NCBI RefSeq assembly: GCF_003027925.1
Contig: NZ_PYPS01000021.1
Span: 1-64,000, forward strand
Source: Micromonospora sp. RP3T
GTDB taxonomy: Bacteria > Actinomycetota > Actinomycetes > Mycobacteriales > Micromonosporaceae
Length of the DNA stretch: 64,000 nt
Direction: 5' to 3'
Part shown: in pieces, positions 48,431 through 57,040 of the stretch
How positions within the stretch are numbered: the first letter of the stretch is position 1
Layout of the letters: every line of letters starts with the position of its first letter
Made by a program: the position numbers and the translations under genes
Notes under the pieces: generated by a model
Seen by the model: the letters and a program-made list of their open reading frames with translations, nothing else
Database searches by the model: none
What the model was told of the DNA's origin: nothing

Positions 48431-49092
48431 GTGTGGTGGCGGCCCGGAACGGGACCCCGGTGGAGGCGCCGGTGGCACCGCCCAAGGTGGTCCGGCAACG
48501 GCGCATCCGGCCCGGCCTGCTCGGCCTGGCCATCCTGCTGATCGCGCTCGGCGGGCTGGGCGCGGCGTTCGCGGTCACCTCGGTCCGGTCCACCGGCAGC
48601 TACCTGGCGGTCGCCCGACCGGTCGAGGTGGGCCAGCAGCTCACCGCCGACGACCTGGTGCCGGTCCGCGTCTCCGGCGGACGCGAGCTGCGGCCGGTGC
48701 CGGCCGACCGGATGAAGGAACTGCTCGGCCTGCGGGCCGCCGTGCGGCTCACCCCCGGCACGCTGCTCACCCCGGCCCAACTCACCGACGCCCCGCTGCT
48801 CGGCCCCGGCCAGCAGCAGATCGCGCTGGGACTGGCGGCCGACCAGGTGCCCGCCCGCGAACTGCACCCCGGCGACAAGGTGCTGCTGGTCAGCACGCCG
48901 ACCGCCGGCACCAGCGGCTCCGACGCGGCCCGGGGCGGCGGCACCCGGTTCGCGGCCACCGTGATCGACACCGCCACGCCGGAGAGCGGTGACGTGGTGG
49001 TCTACCTGGCGCTGGCCGTCCGGGACGTGCCGGCGGTGGTGGTGCTGGCCGCGGACGACCGGATCGCGCTCGTGCTCACCGAGGCGGCCTGA
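48427..49092 (+). CDS. SAF-domain protein, RcpC/CpaB type
   Basis: 221 residues. One N-terminal membrane helix (GLLGLAILLIALGGLGAAFA, about 30-50) leads to a SAF domain (YLAVARPVEVGQQLTADDLV, RLTPGTLLTPAQLT) and a C-terminal beta domain, as in CpaB/RcpC periplasmic components of Tad secretion. It is coupled by ATGA to the previous gene and by TGATG to the TadZ-like gene. Confidence 0.85.
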   Translation: MSVVAARNGTPVEAPVAPPKVVRQRRIRPGLLGLAILLIALGGLGAAFAVTSVRSTGSYLAVARPVEVGQQLTADDLVPVRVSGGRELRPVPADRMKELLGLRAAVRLTPGTLLTPAQLTDAPLLGPGQQQIALGLAADQVPARELHPGDKVLLVSTPTAGTSGSDAARGGGTRFAATVIDTATPESGDVVVYLALAVRDVPAVVVLAADDRIALVLTEAA

Positions 49093-49925
49093 TGGCGATC
49101 ATCGCCCTGGTGTCGGCGAAGGGTTCGCCCGGCGTCACCACCACCACCCTGGCCGCCGCGCTGAGCTGGCACCGCCGGCTCGTGCTGGCCGAGTGCGACC
49201 CGTCGGGTGGCTCCATCCTCGCCGGCTACCTGGGCGGCGCGCTCGACGGCCCGCGCGGCATCGGCGAGCTGGCCGTCGGTGAACTGCGCGACGGCAGCCT
49301 GGAGAGCACGTTCTGGTCCCAGCTCGTCGACCTGGACGCGCCCCGCCGCGAGCGGCTGCTGCTGCCCGGCGTGGTCGACCCGGCCCAGGCCGGCAGCGTG
49401 GTCCCGCTCTGGCAGCGCTTCGCCGACTACTTCACCGGGCTGGAACGCGGCGTGCCCCCCTACGACGTGCTGGTCGACTGCGGTCGGCTGGCGGTCGCCG
49501 GTCCACCCTGGCCGCTGCTGCGGGCCGCCGCGGTGGTGCTGCTGGTCACCCGCGCGCACCTGCCCGACCTCTCCGCCACCCGGGCCACGGTCCGGGCGAT
49601 CGAACGGGACCTCACCGAGCACCGCGTCCCCCCGGGCAACCTGCGCCTACTGGTGGTCGGCGACGGGCACGGCACCAGCGAGATCAGCAAGGCGCTGCGA
49701 CTGCCGGTGATCGCCCGCCTGCCGCACGACCCGCGTACCGCCGAGGTGCTCGGCCGCGGCGGCACCGTACGCGCCAACCGGCCGCTCATGCGCGCGGCCG
49801 GCGCGTTGGAGGTGCCGGTCCGGGCGCTGCTCGACCGGCGTCGGGCCCGGCTGTCCTGGCCCGGCGTGACCGCCGCCGCAGCGGTCAGCGCGCCGACCGC
49901 GCCGGGGGTGCCCGGTGCGGTTTGA
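49092..49925 (+). CDS. TadZ/CpaE-like ParA-superfamily protein
   Basis: 277 residues of the MinD/ParA fold. The deviant P-loop reads SAKGSPGVTTTT. The N-terminal signature lysine is present, but the P-loop lysine (GKT) is replaced by valine, so ATP hydrolysis is doubtful. CDPSGGS and VLVDCGRL match switch regions. TadZ proteins mark the polar site for pilus assembly and work with TadA. ATG 49092 overlaps the SAF gene, and the end overlaps tadA by 11 nt. Confidence 0.82.
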   Translation: MAIIALVSAKGSPGVTTTTLAAALSWHRRLVLAECDPSGGSILAGYLGGALDGPRGIGELAVGELRDGSLESTFWSQLVDLDAPRRERLLLPGVVDPAQAGSVVPLWQRFADYFTGLERGVPPYDVLVDCGRLAVAGPPWPLLRAAAVVLLVTRAHLPDLSATRATVRAIERDLTEHRVPPGNLRLLVVGDGHGTSEISKALRLPVIARLPHDPRTAEVLGRGGTVRANRPLMRAAGALEVPVRALLDRRRARLSWPGVTAAAAVSAPTAPGVPGAV

Positions 49926-51459
49926 GCCGGTCTCGCACGACCCGCGCGGGCAGCAACCCGGCGTCGTCTCCACGGTCCCGCCGCTGGCGCCGCCGAACGG
50001 ACGGCACCACGTGGCCGGCCCGGCGCTCCCCGCCGCACCGGCCGCCCCGCCGCCCCGCCCCCGGGTCGACTTCGCGGTCGTCCGCGAGCTGCGCCGGGAA
50101 CTGAGTGAACGACTCACCCACTGGCAGCGCGGCCGGGAGTTCGACGCCGACGCCGAGGAGGTCGAGCGGGCCCGACTGGCCGTCGCGGTGGTCTCCGCGT
50201 ACGCCGACTCGGTGCGCCGGGCCGGCACACCGATGCCCGCCGACGCGGAACGGCTGCTGCTCGACCAGGTGACCGCCGAACTGGTCGGGCTGGGCCGGCT
50301 CCAGACGCTGCTCGTCGACGACACCATCGAGGAGGTGCACATCCTCGGCTGCGACCAGGTGCGCATCACCCGGCACGGCGGTGGCGTCGACTGGGCCGAG
50401 CCGATCGCCGAGACGGACGACGAACTGGTGGAGATCCTCCAGGCGGCGGCCCGCCGGGCCGGGGCCACCGAGCGGTCGCTCTCCACCTCCAAGCCCACGC
50501 TCGACCTGCAACTGCCCGACGGCAGCCGGCTCGCCGCGGTCTTCCTGGTCAGCCACCGCCCGTACGCGGTGATCCGCAAGCACAACACGCTGGACGTGAG
50601 CCTGGAGGACATCGCCGGCGGCCGTCCCGACCTGGACGAGATGATCGATCCGCTGCTGCGCGACTTCCTCCGCGCGTCCATGCGCGCCGGGTTGAACATC
50701 ATGGTCGCCGGGCTGGCCGGGGCCGGCAAGACCACTGTCATCCGGGCGCTGATGGACGACATCCCGGCCGACGAACCGTACGTGCTGCTGGAGGAGAGCC
50801 GGGAACTGCTCCCGGCCCGGCGCGGACACAAGCACCGGGCGGTGATGAGCTTCGAGTCCCGGGAGGGGCACGGCGAACGCGGCGCGGACGGGCGACCGGC
50901 CGGTGAGGTGAGCATCGCCGACCTGATCCCGGTGTCGCTGCGGATGGGCGTGCTGCGGATCATCGTCGGCGAGGTGCGGTCCCGGGAGATCGTGCCGATG
51001 CTCCAGGCGATGACCACCAGTCGCGGGTCGATGTGCACCATCCACGCCCGTACCCCGGCCGGGGTGAGCGAGCGGATCATCGAGCTGGCGCTCTCCCACG
51101 GCCGGGAGATGACAGTCGACCAGGCCCGGCGGATGGCCGGCAACGCGCTCGACCTGATCGTCTACGTCACGGTCGAGGACGAGACCGCGATCGGTGGCCG
51201 CAAGCACCGCTTCGTCTCGCACGTCGAGGAGGTCATCGGCGTCGGCGAGGGCAACAGGATCACCACCACCACGGTCTTCGGTCCCGGGCCGGACGGCCGG
51301 GCGGTCCCCCGCCACCTGCCGGAGCGGATCCGCGACCAACTGCTGCGCGTCGGCTACGACTCGCGCCTGCTCACCCGGTTCGTGGAGGCCGGCGTCGGCG
51401 CCTGGCGTCGGCCCCGGCACACCCGCCTCGGGCGGCGGCCGAACGGAGGGCCGGCGTGA
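49915..51459 (+). CDS. tadA: TadA/CpaF secretion ATPase
   Basis: 514 residues. After an A/P-rich start comes the GspE/TadA fold: Walker A VAGLAGAGKTT (about 264-274), an Asp/Glu-box LLEESRELL, RMGVLRIIVGEVRSREIVPM (Walker B) and the His box CTIHARTP. It powers Flp pilus assembly from the cytoplasm. The start GTG 49915 is inside the TadZ gene; the stop overlaps tadB (GTGA). Confidence 0.93.
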   Translation: MRFEPVSHDPRGQQPGVVSTVPPLAPPNGRHHVAGPALPAAPAAPPPRPRVDFAVVRELRRELSERLTHWQRGREFDADAEEVERARLAVAVVSAYADSVRRAGTPMPADAERLLLDQVTAELVGLGRLQTLLVDDTIEEVHILGCDQVRITRHGGGVDWAEPIAETDDELVEILQAAARRAGATERSLSTSKPTLDLQLPDGSRLAAVFLVSHRPYAVIRKHNTLDVSLEDIAGGRPDLDEMIDPLLRDFLRASMRAGLNIMVAGLAGAGKTTVIRALMDDIPADEPYVLLEESRELLPARRGHKHRAVMSFESREGHGERGADGRPAGEVSIADLIPVSLRMGVLRIIVGEVRSREIVPMLQAMTTSRGSMCTIHARTPAGVSERIIELALSHGREMTVDQARRMAGNALDLIVYVTVEDETAIGGRKHRFVSHVEEVIGVGEGNRITTTTVFGPGPDGRAVPRHLPERIRDQLLRVGYDSRLLTRFVEAGVGAWRRPRHTRLGRRPNGGPA

Positions 51460-52358
51460 CGCAGATCGAGCTGATCGCGCTGGTCTCCGGCGCGGCCTGC
51501 GTGGCCGGGCTGGTGCTGGCCGTGGTCGCGCTGGTCGGCACCCGCCGGCCACCGGGGTCGACGCCGGGCAGCGCCGGGCCGGGTCTGAGCCGGCTCTGGA
51601 CCGGCGCCGGGGCCGGTCGTGCCGACCAGCGACGCCACCAGCTCCTGCTGGGCGGCGCGGTGGCCGCCGGCGCGTTGGCGTTCCTGCTCACCGGGCTGCC
51701 GGTGGTGGGCCTGCTGGTGGCGCTCGCGGTGCCCGGGGTGCCGTGGCTGTTCGCGGTCGGCCGGGCCGAGCAACGGGCCATCGCCCGGGTCGAGGCGGTC
51801 GGCGAGTGGACCCGGCGGCTCAAGGACATCTCGGCCACCGGGCAGGGGCTCCAGCAGGCCATCGTCGGCACCATCACCACCGCGCCGGAGGAGATCCAGG
51901 AGGAGGTACGCACGCTGGCCGCCCGCCTCCAGGCCGGCTGGCTGGCCAAGTCCGCGTTGCTGGCGTTCGCCGACGAGATCGCCGACCCGGTCGCCGACCA
52001 GGTGGTGGCCGCGCTGATCCTGCACCTCACCGACCGGGGCGAGCGCCTCGGCGACGTGCTCCGCTCGATCGCCGGCGCCGCGTCCGCCGAGGTGGCCACC
52101 CGGCGCGAGGTCGAGGCGAAGCGGACCCAGCCCCGGTTCGCGGTCCGCTTCCTGACCGGCATGACGCTCGCCACGCTGGCGTACGGGCTGGTGAACAGCG
52201 ACTACATCCGCCCCTACGGCACGTTCACCGGGCAGCTCGTGATGGCGGTGCTCGGCGCGGCCTTCATCGGCCTGCTGGTCTGGGTCCGGTCGATGAGCCA
52301 GCCGCCCCGCCCGGCGCGTTTCCTGCCGGCGCCCGACCCGGAGGAGGCGATCGCGTAG
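51456..52358 (+). CDS. tadB: TadB-like inner-membrane platform protein
   Basis: 300 residues from GTG 51456. Membrane helices lie at the N-terminus and at LLLGGAVAAGALAFLLTG, followed by a GspF-like cytoplasmic domain (EWTRRLKDISATGQGLQQAI, LTDRGERLGDVLRSIAGAAS) and two C-terminal helices. With TadC it forms the membrane platform on which TadA acts. Confidence 0.9.
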   Translation: MTQIELIALVSGAACVAGLVLAVVALVGTRRPPGSTPGSAGPGLSRLWTGAGAGRADQRRHQLLLGGAVAAGALAFLLTGLPVVGLLVALAVPGVPWLFAVGRAEQRAIARVEAVGEWTRRLKDISATGQGLQQAIVGTITTAPEEIQEEVRTLAARLQAGWLAKSALLAFADEIADPVADQVVAALILHLTDRGERLGDVLRSIAGAASAEVATRREVEAKRTQPRFAVRFLTGMTLATLAYGLVNSDYIRPYGTFTGQLVMAVLGAAFIGLLVWVRSMSQPPRPARFLPAPDPEEAIA

Positions 52359-53221
52359 TGGTCCTCAACTGGCAGCTCGCGGCGGCGGTGCTGGGCGGAT
52401 CGGCGGTCGGCCTTGGCCTCTTCCTCGTGGTCCGCGAGGCGCTACCGGCCACCCCGGCGCTCGGCCCGGCGCTGCGCCGGCTGCACCAGCCGCCCGGTCA
52501 GGCCCCGACGGCCGGTGCGGGGCCGGACTGGCTCGGCGGCTTCGCCCGTTGGCTGCGCCCGCCGACCCGGCAGCTCGCCCTGCTCGACCAGACCCCCGAG
52601 CAGTACGCCCTGTCGGTGCTGCTCTCCGCGCTGATCGGGTTTGTCACGCCGGCGGTCCTCTCCGCCGTGCTCTTCCTGGGCGGGGTGTCCCTGCCGGTGG
52701 CCGTGCCGGTGCTGGCCAGCCTCGGGATGGCGCTGCTCGCCGGCCTGGTCGCGCACCGCTCGGTGCTGACCAGGGCGGACGCCGCCCGGGACGAGTTCCG
52801 CCAGGCGGTCTGCACCTACCTCGACCTGGTGGCGTTGCAACTCTCCGCCGCGCACGGCCCGGTGCAGTCGCTGGAACGCGCGGCGGCGGTCTGCGACGGC
52901 TGGGTGTTCGACCGGATCCGGGAGGCGTTGCGGCTCGCCCAGCTCCAGATGCACTCGCCGTGGGACGAGTTGCAGGAGCTGGCGGACCGGATCGGCATTC
53001 CGGAGCTGGGTGACGTGGGCGCCATCATGCGTTCCTCCGGCAGTGAGGGCGCCCAGGTGCACGAGACGTTGCGCTCCCGCGCCGACTCGCTGCGCGACCA
53101 GATCCGTACCGACAACCTGACCCGCGCCGAGGGGGTGACCAGCAAGTTGGACATTCCCGGCTCGCTGCTGGTCTTCGTCCTGCTCGGCTTCGCCGTCTAT
53201 CCGTTCCTCGCCCGCCTGTGA
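52358..53221 (+). CDS. tadC: TadC-like inner-membrane platform protein
   Basis: 287 residues from GTG 52358, overlapping the tadB stop by one base (TAGTG). It has a GspF domain (EFRQAVCTYLDLVALQLSAA, LADRIGIPELGDVGAIM) and hydrophobic helices at both ends. Partner of TadB. Confidence 0.9.
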   Translation: MVLNWQLAAAVLGGSAVGLGLFLVVREALPATPALGPALRRLHQPPGQAPTAGAGPDWLGGFARWLRPPTRQLALLDQTPEQYALSVLLSALIGFVTPAVLSAVLFLGGVSLPVAVPVLASLGMALLAGLVAHRSVLTRADAARDEFRQAVCTYLDLVALQLSAAHGPVQSLERAAAVCDGWVFDRIREALRLAQLQMHSPWDELQELADRIGIPELGDVGAIMRSSGSEGAQVHETLRSRADSLRDQIRTDNLTRAEGVTSKLDIPGSLLVFVLLGFAVYPFLARL

Positions 53222-53248
53222 ACCCCACCCCCGAGAAGGAGCAAGGTC

Positions 53249-53464
53249 ATGCAACTCCTCAGCACGTACGTCTACGCGGCGGTCCGGAGTCGCCTCGCCG
53301 AGCTGCGCCACCAGGCCGAGCGCGGCGACAGCCCGGTGCCGACCGCGGTGATCATCTTCGGTCTCGTCGCGGTGGCCGTCGTGGTCACCGGCCTCGCCCT
53401 GACCAAGGCGCGGGACTGGATGACCAGCATCCCGGACCACAAGGACCCGGTGGTGACGAAGTGA
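53249..53464 (+). CDS. Small single-span protein, possible Flp pilin
   Basis: 71 residues. ATG 53249 follows GAAGGAG. A short charged start, then one hydrophobic helix VPTAVIIFGLVAVAVVVTGL and a short charged tail. Size, single helix and position right after tadABC match a Flp-type pilin, but the usual cleavage-site glycine and Glu at +5 are not obvious. It could instead be a small assembly protein. It is coupled by GTGA to the TadE gene. Confidence 0.65.
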   Translation: MQLLSTYVYAAVRSRLAELRHQAERGDSPVPTAVIIFGLVAVAVVVTGLALTKARDWMTSIPDHKDPVVTK

Positions 53465-53949
53465 CCTCCCGCCCCGCCCGTACGGCCCGGAGCCGACCGG
53501 CACCCGCCGGTCGGCCCGGTCCGCGCGGTCCGGGGCGGATCGCCGCCACGCTGCGCGCCCGCCTCGACGCGGGCGGGCGCGAGCGGGGCGCCAACCCGGT
53601 CGAGCTGGCCGTGATGATGCCGGCCATCCTGGTGCTGCTCTTCGGCTCGATCCAGGTCGGCGTCTGGTTCGTCGCCCGGTCCACCGCGCTCAACGCGGCG
53701 CAGACCGCTGTGAACGCGCAACGCACGTTCGACGCCGGGCCGGACGCCGGCCGGGCGCAGGCGATCACGTTCCTGCGCCGCTCCGGCGACTGGCTGGTCG
53801 GCTGGGACAGGAACGGCCCGACCTGCGTGGAGACCGCCGTCGACGTCACCTGCACGGTGCGCGGGCGTTCCCTGTCGGTCGTCCCGGGCGTCGACTTCGA
53901 GGTCACGCAGACCGCGCACGGCCCCGTCGAACGCTGGACCACGGGATGA
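53461..53949 (+). CDS. TadE-like pseudopilin
   Basis: 162 residues from GTG 53461. A basic, P/R-rich leader of about 45 residues is followed by the TadE signature RGANPVELAVMMPAILVLLF (Glu in the hydrophobic stretch), then a Cys-containing extracellular part (PTCVETAVDVTCTVRG). Minor pseudopilin of the Tad system, processed by the prepilin peptidase. Confidence 0.85.
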   Translation: MTSRPARTARSRPAPAGRPGPRGPGRIAATLRARLDAGGRERGANPVELAVMMPAILVLLFGSIQVGVWFVARSTALNAAQTAVNAQRTFDAGPDAGRAQAITFLRRSGDWLVGWDRNGPTCVETAVDVTCTVRGRSLSVVPGVDFEVTQTAHGPVERWTTG

Positions 53950-54416
53950 GGCCGGCACCGCGGGACCGCGGTTCCGTCTCGATCGAGGTGGCGGTGCTCG
54001 CCCCCGCCTTCATCGGGCTGATGGTGCTCGCCGGGGTGGCCGGCCGGACCGCCGTCGCCGACGAGGCGGTGGAGTCCGCCGCGCACGACGCCGCCCGGGC
54101 CGCCTCCCTGGCGCGCGACGCCCGCGCCGGCGAGAAGGCCGCCGAGCAGGCGGCCCGCGACCAGCTCAACTGGTCCGGCCTGCGATGCACCGCCCCGCCG
54201 AGGCTGGACCTGAGCGGCTCGGTGGCCGGGCAGCAGACCACCTTCGCCACCGCGTACCGGAGCGCGGCCGGCGTGCCGGCGACCGTCACGGTGACGGTCA
54301 CCTGCACCGTCTCCTTCGACGACCTGCGGGCGCCCGGCCTGCCCGGGGTGCCGGGCGGCAAGACGGTCGTGGCGCGCTTCACCTCGCCGCTGGACACCTA
54401 CCGGAGCCGCGGATGA
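53946..54416 (+). CDS. TadE/TadF-like pseudopilin
   Basis: 156 residues. The leader RDRGSVSIEVAVLAPAFIGL has the pseudopilin Glu at +5 of the hydrophobic helix. The extracellular part contains two Cys (LRCTAPPRL and VTCTVSFDD). Coupled by ATGA to both neighbours. Confidence 0.85.
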   Translation: MRPAPRDRGSVSIEVAVLAPAFIGLMVLAGVAGRTAVADEAVESAAHDAARAASLARDARAGEKAAEQAARDQLNWSGLRCTAPPRLDLSGSVAGQQTTFATAYRSAAGVPATVTVTVTCTVSFDDLRAPGLPGVPGGKTVVARFTSPLDTYRSRG

Positions 54417-54841
54417 CCGGCCGGCGCGGGGCGGAGAGCGGCCGGGTGAGCCTGTTCCTGGCCGTGGCGATGACCGGAGTGCTGGCCGTCGTCAGCCTCG
54501 CCTACGACGGCGCCGGGCAGCTCCGGACGCTGCAACGCGCCGACAACCTGGCCGCCGAGGCGGCTCGCAGCGGCGGTCAGATGATCGACCGCGCGAGCGC
54601 CATCGAGGGCGGTCCGAAGCGGATCGACCAGGTCGCCGCCCGCGCGGCCGTCGCCGACTACCTCAGCGCCGCGGGTGGGGTCGGTGGCCACGACGTCGAC
54701 TTCCCCGTGGTCGGCCTCGAGACCCAGATCCGGGTACGCGTCCGGATCACCTACCGCCGGGACCTGATCGGGCTCTTCGGCGTGCAGAAGACCGCCACCG
54801 TCACCGGTGAGGCCACCGCTCGGGCGCTCACCGGACCGTAG
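54413..54841 (+). CDS. TadG/TadE-like pilus protein
   Basis: 142 residues. The N-terminal ESGRVSLFLAVAMTGVLAVV helix is followed by LRTLQRADNLAAEAARSGGQ and a short beta domain ending FGVQKTATVTGEATARAL, the pattern of actinobacterial TadE/G-like proteins. It is shorter than proteobacterial TadG (no von Willebrand domain). Coupled by ATGA. Confidence 0.82.
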   Translation: MTGRRGAESGRVSLFLAVAMTGVLAVVSLAYDGAGQLRTLQRADNLAAEAARSGGQMIDRASAIEGGPKRIDQVAARAAVADYLSAAGGVGGHDVDFPVVGLETQIRVRVRITYRRDLIGLFGVQKTATVTGEATARALTGP

Positions 54842-54856
54842 GAAGGGAAGGCCGCC

Positions 54857-55900
54857 ATGGGTGCACCCCGACGCTCCGCCGTCCACCGCGCCGGCCAGGT
54901 TCTCACCGGGCTCGGCGCTCTCGTCGTGCTCGTGGGGCTGCTGGCCGGCGGACCGGTCGCCCTGCTGGCCTTCGCCGGCAACCCGCTGCCCGACCACCTG
55001 CCCACCCTGGCCGAGGTGGGTACGGCGTTGACCAGCCGAGACGACGGGCAGCTCTTCCTGCGGGCGCTGGCCGTGGTGGGCTGGTTCGGCTGGGCCACGT
55101 TCGCGTTCTCGGTCGTGGTGGAACTGCTCGCGTCGGCGTTGCGCCGACCCGCGCCGAAGCTGCCCGGCATGCACCGCCAGCAGCGGGCCGCCGCCGCGCT
55201 GGTCGGCTCCGTGGCGCTGATCCTGGCGGCGAGCCCGGCCGCGGCCAGCGCCGCGACGCTGGCCGCGCCGCAACCGGTGGTCGCCGCGCCGGCCGTCACC
55301 ACGGCGTACACCGCACCGCAGGTCGCGACGCCGACGCCTGCCGCACCGGACGCGACCGGCCCGGCGGTGTACCGGGTGGCGAAGGGCGACTACCTGGGCG
55401 AGGTGGCCGACCGTTACCTGGACGACTTCGACCGCTACCGGGAGCTGGCCCGGTTGAACCGGCTCGCCGACCCGGACCGGATCCGCCCCGGCCAGCTGCT
55501 CGAACTGCCCGGCGGCGCGGTGGACGAGGGGGCCCGCCGGCACGCCGCCGGCCGGCTGGTGGTGACGCCGGCGAAGCCCGCCCCGGCGAAGCCGGACGGG
55601 GGCGGTACGTCCGCGATGGCGCCGAAACCGAAGCCGAAGCCCGCGCCGCACACGCCGGCGCGGGACACCACGCCCACGGTGGAGGCGCCGGAGGGGCAGC
55701 CGCCGGCCATGGCGGCGGGCGCGTCCCGGGCCACGGCCGAGGAGGGCATCAACCGCCCGTTGGCCATCTCGGCGGTGCTGGCGGTGGCGAGCATCGTGGG
55801 TGCCCAGATCGGCGCCGTCCTCGGGCTGCGCCGCCGGCCGGTACCGGCCCGGGCGCTGGGCAGCCGCGCGCTGGGCAACGGCCGGCACCGCCGCGACTGA
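54857..55900 (+). CDS. LysM-domain membrane protein of the Tad locus
   Basis: 347 residues with three to four hydrophobic helices (about 15-45, 72-95, 110-130 and near the C-terminus 305-325). Between them a LysM module reads YRVAKGDYLGEVADRYLDDF then RLADPDRIRPGQLLELPG. A P/K/A-rich stretch (about 235-280) follows. It probably ties the pilus machinery to peptidoglycan. ATG 54857 follows GGAAGGGAAGG. Last gene of the operon; after its stop a 19-bp sequence carrying the stop codon is nearly duplicated (55892-55910 and 55918-55936). Confidence 0.82.
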   Translation: MGAPRRSAVHRAGQVLTGLGALVVLVGLLAGGPVALLAFAGNPLPDHLPTLAEVGTALTSRDDGQLFLRALAVVGWFGWATFAFSVVVELLASALRRPAPKLPGMHRQQRAAAALVGSVALILAASPAAASAATLAAPQPVVAAPAVTTAYTAPQVATPTPAAPDATGPAVYRVAKGDYLGEVADRYLDDFDRYRELARLNRLADPDRIRPGQLLELPGGAVDEGARRHAAGRLVVTPAKPAPAKPDGGGTSAMAPKPKPKPAPHTPARDTTPTVEAPEGQPPAMAAGASRATAEEGINRPLAISAVLAVASIVGAQIGAVLGLRRRPVPARALGSRALGNGRHRRD

Positions 55901-56020
55901 CGCCCGTGCGTCACCGGCGCGACTGAGGCCGGTGCGCCGCAGGTCACCGGTTGCCGGATGCGCGGCCGGCGGCCGAACGGTGGGCACGCAGCCGGATGCG
56001 TTGCGGGTACGGCGGCCGGA

Positions 56021-56872
56021 TCAGGGCAGCCGGGCCTCGACCCGGCCGGAGACCACGCGGGTGGGCAGCACGACCTGGTCGTTGGCGGCCGGGCCGTGCA
56101 CCACCTCGCCGCCGTTGAGGCGGAACGCGCTGCCGTGCCACGGGCACACCACGCAGGCATGGCCGTCGATCTGCCGCACCTCGCCCTCACCGAGCGGGCC
56201 GCTCTGGTGCGGGCAGCGCTCCAGCATCACGGTGACGTCGTCACCGTGCCGGTAGAGGATCACCGAGACGTCGTCGATCTCCCTTGTGACCAGTTCGCGC
56301 TGCGGCAGGCTGTTCAGGTCGCCCACCGGGTGCCAGCCGTCGCCGATCAGGTGCAGGTCGGAGACGCTCTGGCTGACCTGGGCCCCCTGCTTGTAGGCGA
56401 GGTGCCCACCCAGGTACGCGCCGCCGCCGGCCGCGGACAGCCCCAGGTAGGCCAGCGCCCGGCCGAGGCCGTGCCGCCCGTTCAGCCGGGCCGCCAGCGA
56501 GCCGGCGTAGAGCGTGAGGCCGACGATGTTGGCCCCGGCGTGCACCAGCCCGATCCGCCGCTGGTCCCGGGAGAGCGCCGCCCAGTCGTTCCACCCGGCC
56601 ACCGCCGCCGGCAACGCGCTGACCGTGCCGAGCCCGACCAACGCGGTGGCGGCCCGGCGCTGGCCGGGCAGCAGGTCCACCACGGCGGCGGAGATCCACG
56701 CGCCGACCGGGACCTGCACCATGGCGGGGTGCAGCGGATGGCCCAGCCAGACGCCGTGCAGCGCGTCCCGGACGCGTTGCGAGCGCAGCGTGCCCTGCAC
56801 GACGCGCTGGACCCGGTCGCCGACCCGGTCGAGCCCTGCGGCCTGTTCAAGCTTCGTCAGTAGTTGGCGCAC
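56021..56872 (-). CDS. Rieske [2Fe-2S] protein with DUF2231-like membrane domain
   Basis: 283 residues from GTG 56872. The N-terminal half is a membrane domain of about four helices (HPLHPAMVQVPVGAWISAAV, VGLGTVSALPAAVAGWNDW) as in DUF2231 proteins. The C-terminal half is a Rieske ferredoxin fold with cluster ligands CPHQSG (CxH) and CPWHGSAF (CxxH). It should carry electrons at the membrane. ATG 56953, inside the upstream hairpin, is an alternative start. Divergent from the enoyl-CoA hydratase gene. Confidence 0.88.
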   Translation of the reverse strand: MRQLLTKLEQAAGLDRVGDRVQRVVQGTLRSQRVRDALHGVWLGHPLHPAMVQVPVGAWISAAVVDLLPGQRRAATALVGLGTVSALPAAVAGWNDWAALSRDQRRIGLVHAGANIVGLTLYAGSLAARLNGRHGLGRALAYLGLSAAGGGAYLGGHLAYKQGAQVSQSVSDLHLIGDGWHPVGDLNSLPQRELVTREIDDVSVILYRHGDDVTVMLERCPHQSGPLGEGEVRQIDGHACVVCPWHGSAFRLNGGEVVHGPAANDQVVLPTRVVSGRVEARLP

Positions 56873-56931
56873 CTGTTCCGACTTCCCGGCAGCAGAGCCC
56901 CCAAACCGGACGCCGGCACTCCTCGCCTGCG

Positions 56932-56985
56932 AATTCGCGGAAAGAGTGCCCATCGCGCCTCGGATGGGCACTCTTTCCGCGAATT
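56932..56985. repeat. Perfect 22-bp inverted repeat hairpin
   Basis: Arms at 56932-56953 and 56964-56985 are perfectly complementary (start AATTCGCGGAAAGAG, loop 10 nt). It lies in the 5' region shared by two divergent genes, so it is not an ordinary terminator. The arms are AT-richer than surrounding DNA and each outer end carries an ATG. Confidence 0.85.
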
Positions 56986-57040
56986 TGTGTGCCCGGTCGT
57001 CTGGTGGCGTGCCCGGCACCGTCGCGGGCATGCTGGGGTG

